DNA of 12,987 nt from Candidatus Zipacnadia bacterium (GTDB taxonomy: Bacteria; Armatimonadota; Zipacnadia; Zipacnadales; Zipacnadaceae). The notes under the pieces were generated by a model. That model had not been told where the DNA came from, made no database searches, and saw only the letters and a list, made by a program, of their open reading frames with translations. The stretch covers positions 1 to 12,987 of the forward strand of contig JALGTD010000030.1 in NCBI GenBank assembly GCA_029821515.1. Direction: 5' to 3'. This document shows positions 8,170-12,987 of the stretch, one piece after another. Positions within the stretch are counted from its first letter, which is position 1; each line of letters begins with the position of its first letter. Position numbers and translations under genes: made by a program.

Positions 8170-8174
8170 GTCAA
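8161..8174. promoter_or_regulatory. Inverted repeat over the -35, operator-like
   Basis: TTGAC-N4-GTCAA, a perfect 5-bp dyad overlapping the -35 region of the protease operon promoter. That is where a repressor or an activator could bind. The half-site equals the one in the leader of the kinase gene (9271-9281). Confidence 0.4.
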
Positions 8175-8298
8175 CGCCCCTGATCAAGCCTCTATTCTGC
8201 AGTTCACACCCACATTACGGCCACACAATCTGCCAGCAAACGCCCTATCCCGACTCCCCCGTGCACAGGCTCACCACATCACGGACGCCCGGCACCAG
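8175..8298. other. Intergenic stretch with no recognised feature
   Basis: The 124 nt between the aspartokinase-like stop and the promoter region hold no convincing ORF, no strong hairpin and no T-tract terminator on the minus strand. Read-through from the kinase gene into the protease operon therefore cannot be excluded. Confidence 0.5.
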
Positions 8299-9165
8299 CT
8301 ACTCGGAACAGATGATCCGTGTCCCGGGCAGCTCGGGGTTAAAGCCACTGCGAATCCAAATATCAATCCCGCAGCCCAGCGCGTACTCCACTGCTTCCTG
8401 CTGGATAACCTGGGGGAATTCCGGCCACTGGAACAGCTCCCGACCGTCTACTTCCTCGATCTTCTGCGCATCATCATAGACCGATGGGGGCCGGTCGTAG
8501 ATGCCATCCACGTTGCTATACATAATAGCTTCGGACTGGTCCAGGACATGAGCCAGGGCCACAGCAGTTAGGTTCGAGCCACCTCGCCCTAGAACGGAAA
8601 CTTCATTGCGCCCGGTCTCCGAATCCCGGTAATAGCCTTGAAAGCCAGCGACGACTGGCACAATTCCCTCTCCGATAAGGTGACGCAGATATCCTTCATC
8701 CACTGATTGAATCAACGCCCCCACTGCCCCGCCTTTAGTCCGTATGCCCGCCTCCCGGCCAGTCATCGAGTAGGCGGTGCAATCCAGGGCCTCCAGCATC
8801 ATAGCCAGAGAAGAGTTGGCCCGCAGCTCACCGCTCATCAGCAAGCGTGCATACTCCCGATCCACCGGCTCAGGAGCGATATAGGTGCTCAATTGGTCAA
8901 GCTTGTCGGTGACCCAATCAAAGGCTGATACTACTATCGCCGGCACGATCCCCTCGGCGCGCAGAGGCAAAATAAAGTCCTCCGCGATTTCGCGGAGGCG
9001 AATGGCTCGGGCTTCATTGCGTTTCTGCTCAACGAGCCGATATATCTCATTAGCGGTCGCAAGCTTGTGGCACTGCTCTACTACGTTACTCTCATCCGGG
9101 CCAAACCTCTGATGACCCTGTAGCACTCTGCCCCCAAACTTTAGTACCGGTATTCGAGTAGACAT
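8299..9165 (-). CDS. Aspartokinase-like protein, catalytic domain only (no ACT domains)
   Basis: A 288-residue amino acid kinase family protein, closest by motif to aspartate kinase, which phosphorylates L-aspartate in the Lys/Thr/Met pathway. Visible blocks: VLKFGG (7-12), VVSAFDWVTDKL (78-89), SGE (111-113), TGREAGI (135-141), VPVVAGFQG (169-177), LGRGGSNLTAVALA (192-205), SNVDGIYD (217-224), and a final SGFNPE..GT (273-282). Usual aspartokinases run to 400-460 residues with two C-terminal ACT domains that bind feedback effectors; here the protein ends at the catalytic domain. The canonical KFGGTS is KFGGRV, and the usual HPRA segment reads QQEA (255-258). I prefer ATG 9163-9165, with AAGGA just upstream and the family's short N-terminus, over ATG 9195, which adds ten non-homologous residues and lacks a ribosome site. 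It may be an unregulated aspartokinase or a kinase with a different substrate. Confidence 0.88.
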   Translation of the reverse strand: MSTRIPVLKFGGRVLQGHQRFGPDESNVVEQCHKLATANEIYRLVEQKRNEARAIRLREIAEDFILPLRAEGIVPAIVVSAFDWVTDKLDQLSTYIAPEPVDREYARLLMSGELRANSSLAMMLEALDCTAYSMTGREAGIRTKGGAVGALIQSVDEGYLRHLIGEGIVPVVAGFQGYYRDSETGRNEVSVLGRGGSNLTAVALAHVLDQSEAIMYSNVDGIYDRPPSVYDDAQKIEEVDGRELFQWPEFPQVIQQEAVEYALGCGIDIWIRSGFNPELPGTRIICSE

Positions 9166-9270
9166 AGTTCCTTGAATGCACCAACAGCCATACAATAATG
9201 TTATGGATAAAGCCTAATGAGACAAGTAGCACAGCCCTCCAGCCCGCTATCCTTTGACTAACTACCCCAA

Positions 9271-9281
9271 TTGACGGTCAA
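9271..9281. promoter_or_regulatory. TTGAC-G-GTCAA palindrome in the kinase leader
   Basis: A perfect 5+1+5 dyad, about 25 nt downstream of the predicted start of the kinase transcript. It could be an operator or a short RNA stem. The half-site is the same as in the dyad at 8161-8174. A further TTGAC occurs at 9254-9258. Confidence 0.35.
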
Positions 9282-9287
9282 AAACTT

Positions 9288-9309
9288 CAGCAAAATGTAA
9301 CTGTTGCTG
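9288..9309 (-). promoter_or_regulatory. Hairpin at the 5' end of the kinase leader
   Basis: CAGCAA and TTGCTG, a 6-bp inverted repeat with a 10-nt loop, start at about the predicted transcription start. It could protect the transcript end. The evidence is only the repeat. Confidence 0.3.
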
Positions 9310-9311
9310 TA

Positions 9312-9339
9312 ATTATACCCATCCCAGACTATCTGTCAA
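9312..9339 (-). promoter_or_regulatory. Near-consensus sigma-70 promoter for the aspartokinase-like gene
   Basis: On the minus strand: perfect -35 TTGACA (9334-9339), a 16-nt spacer, and perfect -10 TATAAT (9312-9317). An AT-rich stretch upstream (about 9340-9395) resembles an UP element. Expected start is about 9305, giving a leader of about 140 nt. Confidence 0.75.
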
Positions 9340-9385
9340 CATCTCTCTACAATTATTTTCACAGATATATTCAAGTATAGATAAC

Positions 9386-9883
9386 TTATGCCTGCAATAA
9401 GACACGTGTTAAGTTAACAACCCAACCCAGTAGAATAATCAATAGGATGACTCGACCGGCGCGCTGACCCCGCAGCCATCGAGGCAGAGCTGGACGGTTG
9501 CGTACCAACCCCACCCCACCGGCCAGCAGTACCCCGCACGTGATTACGTAAGCCGCCGGACTCAGCACGTGAATCCCAAAGGCGGCTGCCCATTCCCCCC
9601 GGGCCAGCAGCGCGAAGGCCGTGGTCATACCACAGAACGGACACGGCAGGCCTGTCGCCCAGCGAAAAATACAGGGCAGCAGGAATATCTGCTCGTGGGT
9701 GCCATAGCCGGTGGGGTCGGGCAACAGCAGATGCGCCGCTACCAGAATCGCAGCGGCACCGGCCATCATTAACAGGGCATCCACTCGCGCCGGCGACAAT
9801 ATGCATCTGCCCAGAGCATCGGTCGCCGGCAGCGGTCGCTCGTAGCCACCGCGAGAGTCTGATGTCACTGCCTCTTCTGCCAT
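9386..9883 (-). CDS. DUF2752 family membrane protein
   Basis: A 165-residue protein with the DUF2752 hallmark LPCPFCGMTTAFALLARGEW (79-98): a short Cys-x-x-Cys-Gly-Met-Thr motif (C81, C84) between membrane helices. Predicted helices lie at about 35-54, 103-125 and 143-160. The family is small, widespread in bacteria and of unknown biochemical role; the paired cysteines suggest metal or redox chemistry, but that is not established. Only a weak GAGAAG precedes ATG 9883. It starts 45 nt downstream of the tRNA-Leu gene, so it may share the tRNA transcript. Its own stop is followed by the AT-rich upstream region of the kinase promoter. Confidence 0.9.
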   Translation of the reverse strand: MAEEAVTSDSRGGYERPLPATDALGRCILSPARVDALLMMAGAAAILVAAHLLLPDPTGYGTHEQIFLLPCIFRWATGLPCPFCGMTTAFALLARGEWAAAFGIHVLSPAAYVITCGVLLAGGVGLVRNRPALPRWLRGQRAGRVILLIILLGWVVNLTRVLLQA

Positions 9884-9928
9884 TAGTCAGCTTCTCAAAA
9901 GCGATGAGCAGCCCTGCGGGTATTGTGA

Positions 9929-10016
9929 TGGTGCCGGGGGCGGGAGTTGAACCCGCACGCCTTATTCAGGCCCAGGATTTTAAGTCCCGTGCGTCTACCA
10001 ATTCCGCCACCCCGGC
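9929..10016 (-). tRNA. tRNA-Leu (anticodon UAA), CCA encoded
   Basis: Minus-strand tRNA with a 7-bp acceptor stem GCCGGGG/CCCCGGC, discriminator A at 9932 and genomic CCA at 9929-9931. The D-loop region reads TGGCGGAATTGGTAGACGCA, typical of tRNA-Leu. The anticodon stem-loop CGGGA-CTTAAAA-TCCTG gives TAA. A long class II variable arm follows, then T-arm GCGGG-TTCAACT-CCCGC. All stems pair, with one G-T in the anticodon stem. It reads UUA codons, and UUG by wobble. Confidence 0.97.
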
Positions 10017-10237
10017 ACTAGCGGTAATATTAGCACATCCCCGTGTGCCTGTCCACGAGTTCGCAACTTTGGCCCGACACCGTCAGAGCCCCGGAAACTC
10101 GTTGACCATGCATTAGGAACAGTGGCGCCTACCATCCGCTTGAACGAATCATCAAGTGTTACTGGTCGCGTTGCTAAGATCGGACAAATGAACACCTTCT
10201 CCTTGCTGCTTTCTTCGCCCTTGCCTTCTTGAAGCAT
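9995..10237 (-). CDS. Short hypothetical ORF (80 residues) running into the tRNA gene
   Basis: ATG 10235-10237 has one of the best ribosome sites in the window, AAGGAGG at 9 nt, and begins 36 nt after the glycosyltransferase stop. The first part, starting MLQEGKGEESSKEKVFICPI, looks protein-like. The last part crosses the tRNA promoter and the first 22 nt of tRNA-Leu and is unlikely to have been selected as protein. It may be a gene whose original 3' end was lost beside the tRNA, or a chance ORF. No family recognised. Confidence 0.3.
   Translation of the reverse strand: MLQEGKGEESSKEKVFICPILATRPVTLDDSFKRMVGATVPNAWSTSFRGSDGVGPKLRTRGQAHGDVLILPLVPGWRNW
10027..10055 (-). promoter_or_regulatory. 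Candidate promoter of tRNA-Leu
   Basis: On the minus strand: -35 TGGACA (10050-10055, five of six), a 17-nt spacer, and -10 TAATAT (10027-10032, four of six) preceded by TGC as an extended -10. The start would be near 10020, about 4 nt before the mature tRNA. Confidence 0.5.
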
Positions 10238-10273
10238 TGTGACCCTCCTCCTTCTCTATAACGCTCTGTGGGT

Positions 10274-11299
10274 CTATATATTCTCGCCTGCTTGACGGTC
10301 ATGCCGCCCCGTCAACCAATTTTCCAAACGCTGCTTGAGCAATAGCATTATCGCGTAAAGCCACCTTGCCCGGGTTTTCCATGACCAGGGAAGCTCGCGC
10401 AGGATATGCGCAAACTCCCGCCGCGCCTTTTCGAGCTTGCCACCAGCCAGGTACATCTTGCCCGCCTTGTAGTGCTCCCGCAGCGGACCGTAGTCCAAAG
10501 GACCTAGTTCTTGCTTCACCCGGGCAAGCTGCCTCTCAAGCTCTGCCTGTCGGTCGAACTCAATCCCCTTCTGCTTTGCCCGGAACTGCGCTTGCGCTGT
10601 GCGGGCCATGGCCTTTTGCTCGTGCGTGTTACGAGTCGTGATCTGCCCCGCGCGGTGGCGGATCATAACCAGAGGCTCGGGCACAAATCCGATGCGCGAG
10701 CAGGCACTTACTCTGAGGATCAGGTCAAAGTCGCCGGCGTACCGGAAGAACTCGTCATAGCCGTTGACCTGTCTTAACACAGACATACGTATCATATAAG
10801 ATGAGTGAAAGAAGGGCATCCGACATTGCTCGAAAACACGGCGGTGGGCGCCAGCATCGTCCCGAGGCTTTTTCGGGTGGGGGTGGCCGGCGATCGTGCT
10901 CTCCTCGTCTATTGACCACGATGTGCCCCCCACCAGCCCTATCTCAGGCCTCTGGCGTAGCGCAGCAACACTCAGCGCAAATCGCTCGGGCAGGGCAACA
11001 TCATCGTTATCAAGGATGGCGGCGAATTCGCCTCTGGCAGTAGCAATCCCCCGGTTGCGCGACGCGGCCCCACCGACGTTGCGTTCATTTCGCAGGAGCC
11101 GAATGCGCGCGTCCCCATTCGCAAATTCCTGGACAATCTCAGCCGTGCGGTCGGTTGAGGCATCATCCACCACAATCAGCTCCCAATTCTGATAGGTCTG
11201 CGCCAATACGGATTCCACTGCCTCCCCGACATAGGCCTGACAATTGTAGGCGGCCATGATGACGCTGACCAAGCCAGGGATGCAGTCAGCGCCTGACAT
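10274..11299 (-). CDS. Family 2 glycosyltransferase
   Basis: A GT-A fold, GT2-type enzyme that would move a sugar from a nucleotide-sugar donor to a surface polysaccharide, lipid or protein acceptor; donor and acceptor are unknown. Counting from ATG 11297-11299 (341 residues): VSVIMAAYN (11-19), nucleotide-binding VVDDAS (43-48), the GGAASRNRGIATARGEF block, metal-binding DND (97-99), catalytic-region GDFDL (189-193) and VPEPLVMIRHR. A TPR-like helical pair (about 275-304) and a basic tail end it; no membrane anchor is obvious, so it is probably cytoplasmic. The frame stays open upstream to GTG 11395, but that extension is Gly/Gln-rich, overlaps a tiny hydrophobic ORF and lies outside the family; the ATG still lacks a good Shine-Dalgarno. 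The stop lies 36 nt before the next ORF. No other polysaccharide gene is visible in the window. Confidence 0.9.
   Translation of the reverse strand: MSGADCIPGLVSVIMAAYNCQAYVGEAVESVLAQTYQNWELIVVDDASTDRTAEIVQEFANGDARIRLLRNERNVGGAASRNRGIATARGEFAAILDNDDVALPERFALSVAALRQRPEIGLVGGTSWSIDEESTIAGHPHPKKPRDDAGAHRRVFEQCRMPFFHSSYMIRMSVLRQVNGYDEFFRYAGDFDLILRVSACSRIGFVPEPLVMIRHRAGQITTRNTHEQKAMARTAQAQFRAKQKGIEFDRQAELERQLARVKQELGPLDYGPLREHYKAGKMYLAGGKLEKARREFAHILRELPWSWKTRARWLYAIMLLLKQRLENWLTGRHDRQAGENI
10285..10301 (-). repeat. 17-bp recurrent motif, copy 3
   Basis: Minus strand TGACCGTCAAGCAGGCG, inside the last codons of the glycosyltransferase gene. It differs at one base from the copy at 11448-11464. Confidence 0.5.
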
Positions 11300-11349
11300 A
11301 CCGCTGTCCGATTGCTGTTGCGCGTCAATGTGCTGTGGCGGCAACTTCG

Positions 11350-11406
11350 TTATGTGCACACCACCCCCACCGCCACAATTGTCAGCCACAGCCACTTCTT
11401 GGTCAT
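11350..11406 (-). CDS. Tiny hydrophobic ORF (18 residues) upstream of the glycosyltransferase
   Basis: MTKKWLWLTIVAVGVVCT, then TAA. AGGGAGGG lies 6 nt before ATG 11404-11406, a stronger site than that of the glycosyltransferase, which starts 50 nt past this stop. Two lysines followed by a hydrophobic run make it look like a signal-sequence start or minimal membrane peptide. Its upstream region resembles that of the 64-residue membrane protein, so it may be the decayed head of a paralogous gene, or a leader peptide coupled to the glycosyltransferase. Confidence 0.3.
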   Translation of the reverse strand: MTKKWLWLTIVAVGVVCT

Positions 11407-11447
11407 TGTAAGCCCTCCCTCGTAAAGTTATCGGCGCACTTACCAGC

Positions 11448-11464
11448 CGCCTGCTTGCCGGTCA
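11448..11464 (-). repeat. 17-bp recurrent motif, copy 1
   Basis: Minus strand TGACCGGCAAGCAGGCG, 33 nt after the stop of the 64-residue membrane protein gene and upstream of the tiny ORF's ribosome site. Confidence 0.5.
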
Positions 11465-11497
11465 GCCGCGCTTGATATGGTATGGTATTGCTTGTTG

Positions 11498-11692
11498 TCA
11501 TTTCCGCTTTGGTGATAGCCACAGAACAATAGCACCCACGCCCCAGCACAGGGGGATGAACACCAGTATAATGGCTACCACTAATATAACACCGACAACG
11601 AAGGGCAAGAGATAACTAATGGCGCATATAATGGCTGCGCTGATGAGCAATAATAGCAGGATGACCAGAGCGCCCGTGAGAATACGTTTCAT
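11498..11692 (-). CDS. Small membrane protein, two predicted helices
   Basis: A 64-residue protein, almost wholly hydrophobic, with likely helices at about 5-27 and 31-58. It starts with basic K2 R3 and ends in PKRK, which suggests both ends are cytoplasmic. GGAGG lies 7 nt before ATG 11690-11692. I recognise no family. It lies between the HhH-GPD-like gene (56-nt gap) and the tiny hydrophobic ORF, all in one direction. Its size and hydrophobicity would also fit a toxin-like peptide or a helper for a membrane complex, but nothing here shows an antitoxin or partner. Confidence 0.75.
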   Translation of the reverse strand: MKRILTGALVILLLLLISAAIICAISYLLPFVVGVILVVAIILVFIPLCWGVGAIVLWLSPKRK

Positions 11693-11729
11693 TGCGCTGC
11701 CTCCAACTGCGTAATTGTCGCACCTCGCC

Positions 11730-11746
11730 CGCCGGCTTGCCAGTCA
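11730..11746 (-). repeat. 17-bp recurrent motif, copy 2
   Basis: Minus strand TGACTGGCAAGCCGGCG, 2 nt after the stop of the HhH-GPD-like gene. It differs at two bases from copy 1. Confidence 0.5.
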
Positions 11747-11748
11747 GC

Positions 11749-12357
11749 TCAAGGTCTGACGTGGGCTACTCCTTGCTCTTCAGTGGGTGCTCGTCTGAAC
11801 CTGCGGGCTATGTCACTTTTTAGCTGGTCGTGGAACGACTTACCCCACAGGTAGCGGTCCTTGTCGCGGAGCGACAGGCCGTTGGGAGTTTCCTGCTTCA
11901 CGGCGCACATAAAGTCCTGGTAGCCCTCCCAGAGATTGTCAAAGTTCGTCAGGTTCTTCAGCCTGGAGAAGTTACCATATTCTGTCAGTTGACCACATAC
12001 CCTCGTGTCGTAGATCGTAAATTCTTCGGGGTAGAGCACTGTGAGAATAGCGGACCCCATCGCCAAGCTGAAGCCCCAGGGCTCCCGCGAGCAGACATAT
12101 CTCAGACGCTCGCGCGCGTTAGGCTGGCTCGCAATGCCTTCAGTGAGTTGCTGGGCGGCCTGCTCGAGGTCGTTGGTCCCGCTCTGCCCAATGAGCCGCC
12201 GCGCAAAGTAGGACTTAGAGCGGTTGGACTTCCAGACCACGATGGAGAAGAGGTCAAACGCATCCAGAAAGCCCCGCTCATGGAAGTCGTCCTTCACCTT
12301 GCCGAAGAGATAGCCTTCGAGATCATAGTACTCGCGGTAGTCCGTAAGCGTCCTCAT
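11749..12357 (-). CDS. Hypothetical protein resembling HhH-GPD (DNA glycosylase) fold proteins
   Basis: A 202-residue soluble protein. ATG 12355-12357 follows GGGAG at 8 nt; the upstream extension to 12426 would overlap the preceding gene and has no ribosome site. The most telling part is ERLRYVCSREPWGFSLAMGSAI followed by LTVLYPEEFTIYDTRV (83-119). This matches the pattern of small HhH-GPD-like proteins, in which a helix-hairpin-helix segment precedes a helix and a conserved Pro-x-x-(Phe/Tyr)-x-Ile-x-Asp-x-Arg motif (D117, R119). An N-terminal element GFLDAFDLFSIVVWKSNRSK (29-48) also fits that group. I see no clear catalytic Lys in the hairpin, so glycosylase activity is uncertain. The neighbours are membrane proteins and a glycosyltransferase, not DNA repair genes, so context does not settle the role. 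Confidence 0.8.
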   Translation of the reverse strand: MRTLTDYREYYDLEGYLFGKVKDDFHERGFLDAFDLFSIVVWKSNRSKSYFARRLIGQSGTNDLEQAAQQLTEGIASQPNARERLRYVCSREPWGFSLAMGSAILTVLYPEEFTIYDTRVCGQLTEYGNFSRLKNLTNFDNLWEGYQDFMCAVKQETPNGLSLRDKDRYLWGKSFHDQLKSDIARRFRRAPTEEQGVAHVRP

Positions 12358-12391
12358 TGTCTGGTCTCCCTTTGCTTTCGCCGTCACACAG

Positions 12392-12405
12392 GGCGCTAGT
12401 GCGCC
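12392..12405. promoter_or_regulatory. Short hairpin between the two rightmost genes
   Basis: GGCGC-TAGT-GCGCC, a 5-bp GC-only stem just past the stop of the membrane protein gene. There is no T-run, so it is not a standard terminator. It may protect the upstream 3' end or set the ratio of the two products. Confidence 0.3.
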
Positions 12406-12407
12406 TC

Positions 12408-12962
12408 CTACGGCTGTGGGCCGCACAGCATCGTCATCTCCGTCTTAGTAAGTCCGTGTGCTACACGCACCATATCCCAGCGAAGTCGGTTTTCCTGCTC
12501 TTGGCGCTTGGCTTTTTGCTCCCCTTCCCACTGTCCCCAGCGGAGCGCTTTACTGTACTCGCTCGGTGTCATATCCCTGTCTACATATACTGTTTGATTA
12601 ACTGACGTTACTGGTCTTGCCTCTTCTCGTATCTGCTCTATCTCTTCCGCAGAAAGCCTTGTTGTCAACTGCTGCGTTATCTCTCGCCGGAATGCTTCTT
12701 GCTCTCGTTGCTCCCTGCCCCCCAACCAGGTGGTTATCGCGAGTATCCAGACGGTTACTCCAACGCTTATACCCAGTAGCAGCAAAACTCTACGCATAGA
12801 ACACCGCTTGATGGCTGCCGTCAACTCCCTCCACTGCTGGCGCAATTCATGACTGACAACTGGTTGTGTTCTGCGCCTGCGCCGTTCCCGCCGCTCTTGT
12901 CGCCACGCCTCAATGCGCCCCATCTGCTCATCACGGCCCTCCATTTTGTGCTCATCGCTCAT
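12408..12962 (-). CDS. Single-pass membrane protein with basic N-terminus and helical tail
   Basis: A 184-residue protein of no recognised family. GAGGGAG lies 8 nt before ATG 12960-12962. Residues 1-57 are highly charged with an arginine cluster (RRERRRRR, 24-31), so this end should stay in the cytoplasm and could bind nucleic acid or anionic lipid. A single membrane helix spans about 58-80. The remaining 100 residues are rich in Glu, Gln and Arg and look helical, partly coiled coil (about 82-116), with a second helix at about 132-168. It heads the visible right-hand gene run; the next start is 50 nt downstream. Function unknown. Confidence 0.8.
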   Translation of the reverse strand: MSDEHKMEGRDEQMGRIEAWRQERRERRRRRTQPVVSHELRQQWRELTAAIKRCSMRRVLLLLGISVGVTVWILAITTWLGGREQREQEAFRREITQQLTTRLSAEEIEQIREEARPVTSVNQTVYVDRDMTPSEYSKALRWGQWEGEQKAKRQEQENRLRWDMVRVAHGLTKTEMTMLCGPQP

Positions 12963-12987
12963 ATCCTATGCTCCCTCTTCTCTAACT

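Noticed and set aside
9050..9220. GTG ORF starting MLLVSLGF after GGAGG in the kinase leader
   Set aside because: The spacing is only 3 nt, it overlaps the kinase start in another frame, and the composition after the overlap is not protein-like.
11300..11395. N-terminal extension of the glycosyltransferase to GTG
   Set aside because: The extension is Gly/Gln-rich, outside the family, overlaps the tiny hydrophobic ORF, and the GTG is 17 nt from the only purine-rich site.
11830..12399. Plus-strand ORF of 189 codons
   Set aside because: It mirrors the HhH-GPD-like gene, which has a ribosome site and recognisable motifs. No domain is visible in the plus-strand frame.
7937..12407. Rho-independent terminators between genes
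   Set aside because: Intergenic hairpins at 8066-8103, 9288-9309 and 12392-12405 lack a following T-run in the direction of transcription.
1..12987. CRISPR arrays, insertion sequences, integrase or transposase genes
   Set aside because: No regularly spaced repeats, terminal inverted repeats with a transposase frame, or recombinase motifs were seen on either strand.

Overview
The window reads as bacterial chromosome from an uncultured or poorly known, probably Gram-negative (diderm) lineage. Every gene I can support lies on the minus strand, so transcription runs from right to left. The lineage hints are a CsgG/TolB-like envelope protein, a large secreted subtilase with a FlgD-type C-terminal Ig domain, a DUF2752 membrane protein and a tRNA gene that encodes its own CCA. 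This mix is common in phyla such as Armatimonadota and related candidate groups, but the assignment is inference and I would not name a genus.

Right part (12962 to about 10000): a compact run of small and medium genes with good Shine-Dalgarno sequences. In order of transcription these are a single-pass membrane protein with a basic N-terminus and a helical tail, a 202-residue protein resembling HhH-GPD (DNA glycosylase) fold proteins, a 64-residue two-helix membrane protein, a tiny hydrophobic ORF, a family 2 glycosyltransferase, and a short ORF that runs into a tRNA-Leu(UAA) gene. A 17-bp motif recurs three times in this block, always near the 3' end of a gene.

Middle (10016 to 8299): tRNA-Leu with its own promoter, a DUF2752 membrane protein, and an aspartokinase-like protein that has only the catalytic domain. 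The kinase gene has a near-ideal sigma-70 promoter and a leader of about 140 nt.

Left part (8170 to beyond position 1): a promoter with a perfect extended -10 and a dyad over its -35, an uncatalogued 34-codon ORF with two hairpins, and then four genes in one direction. These encode a CsgG/TolB-like envelope protein with a fibronectin-like C-terminus, a clostripain-like (C11) cysteine protease, a subtilisin-like (S8) serine protease of 1077 residues, and a secreted protein of unknown function that runs off the left edge. All four have signal peptides. The natural reading is an exported proteolytic module, with two unrelated proteases beside an envelope protein that could anchor or sense. The joint role is inferred from gene order only.
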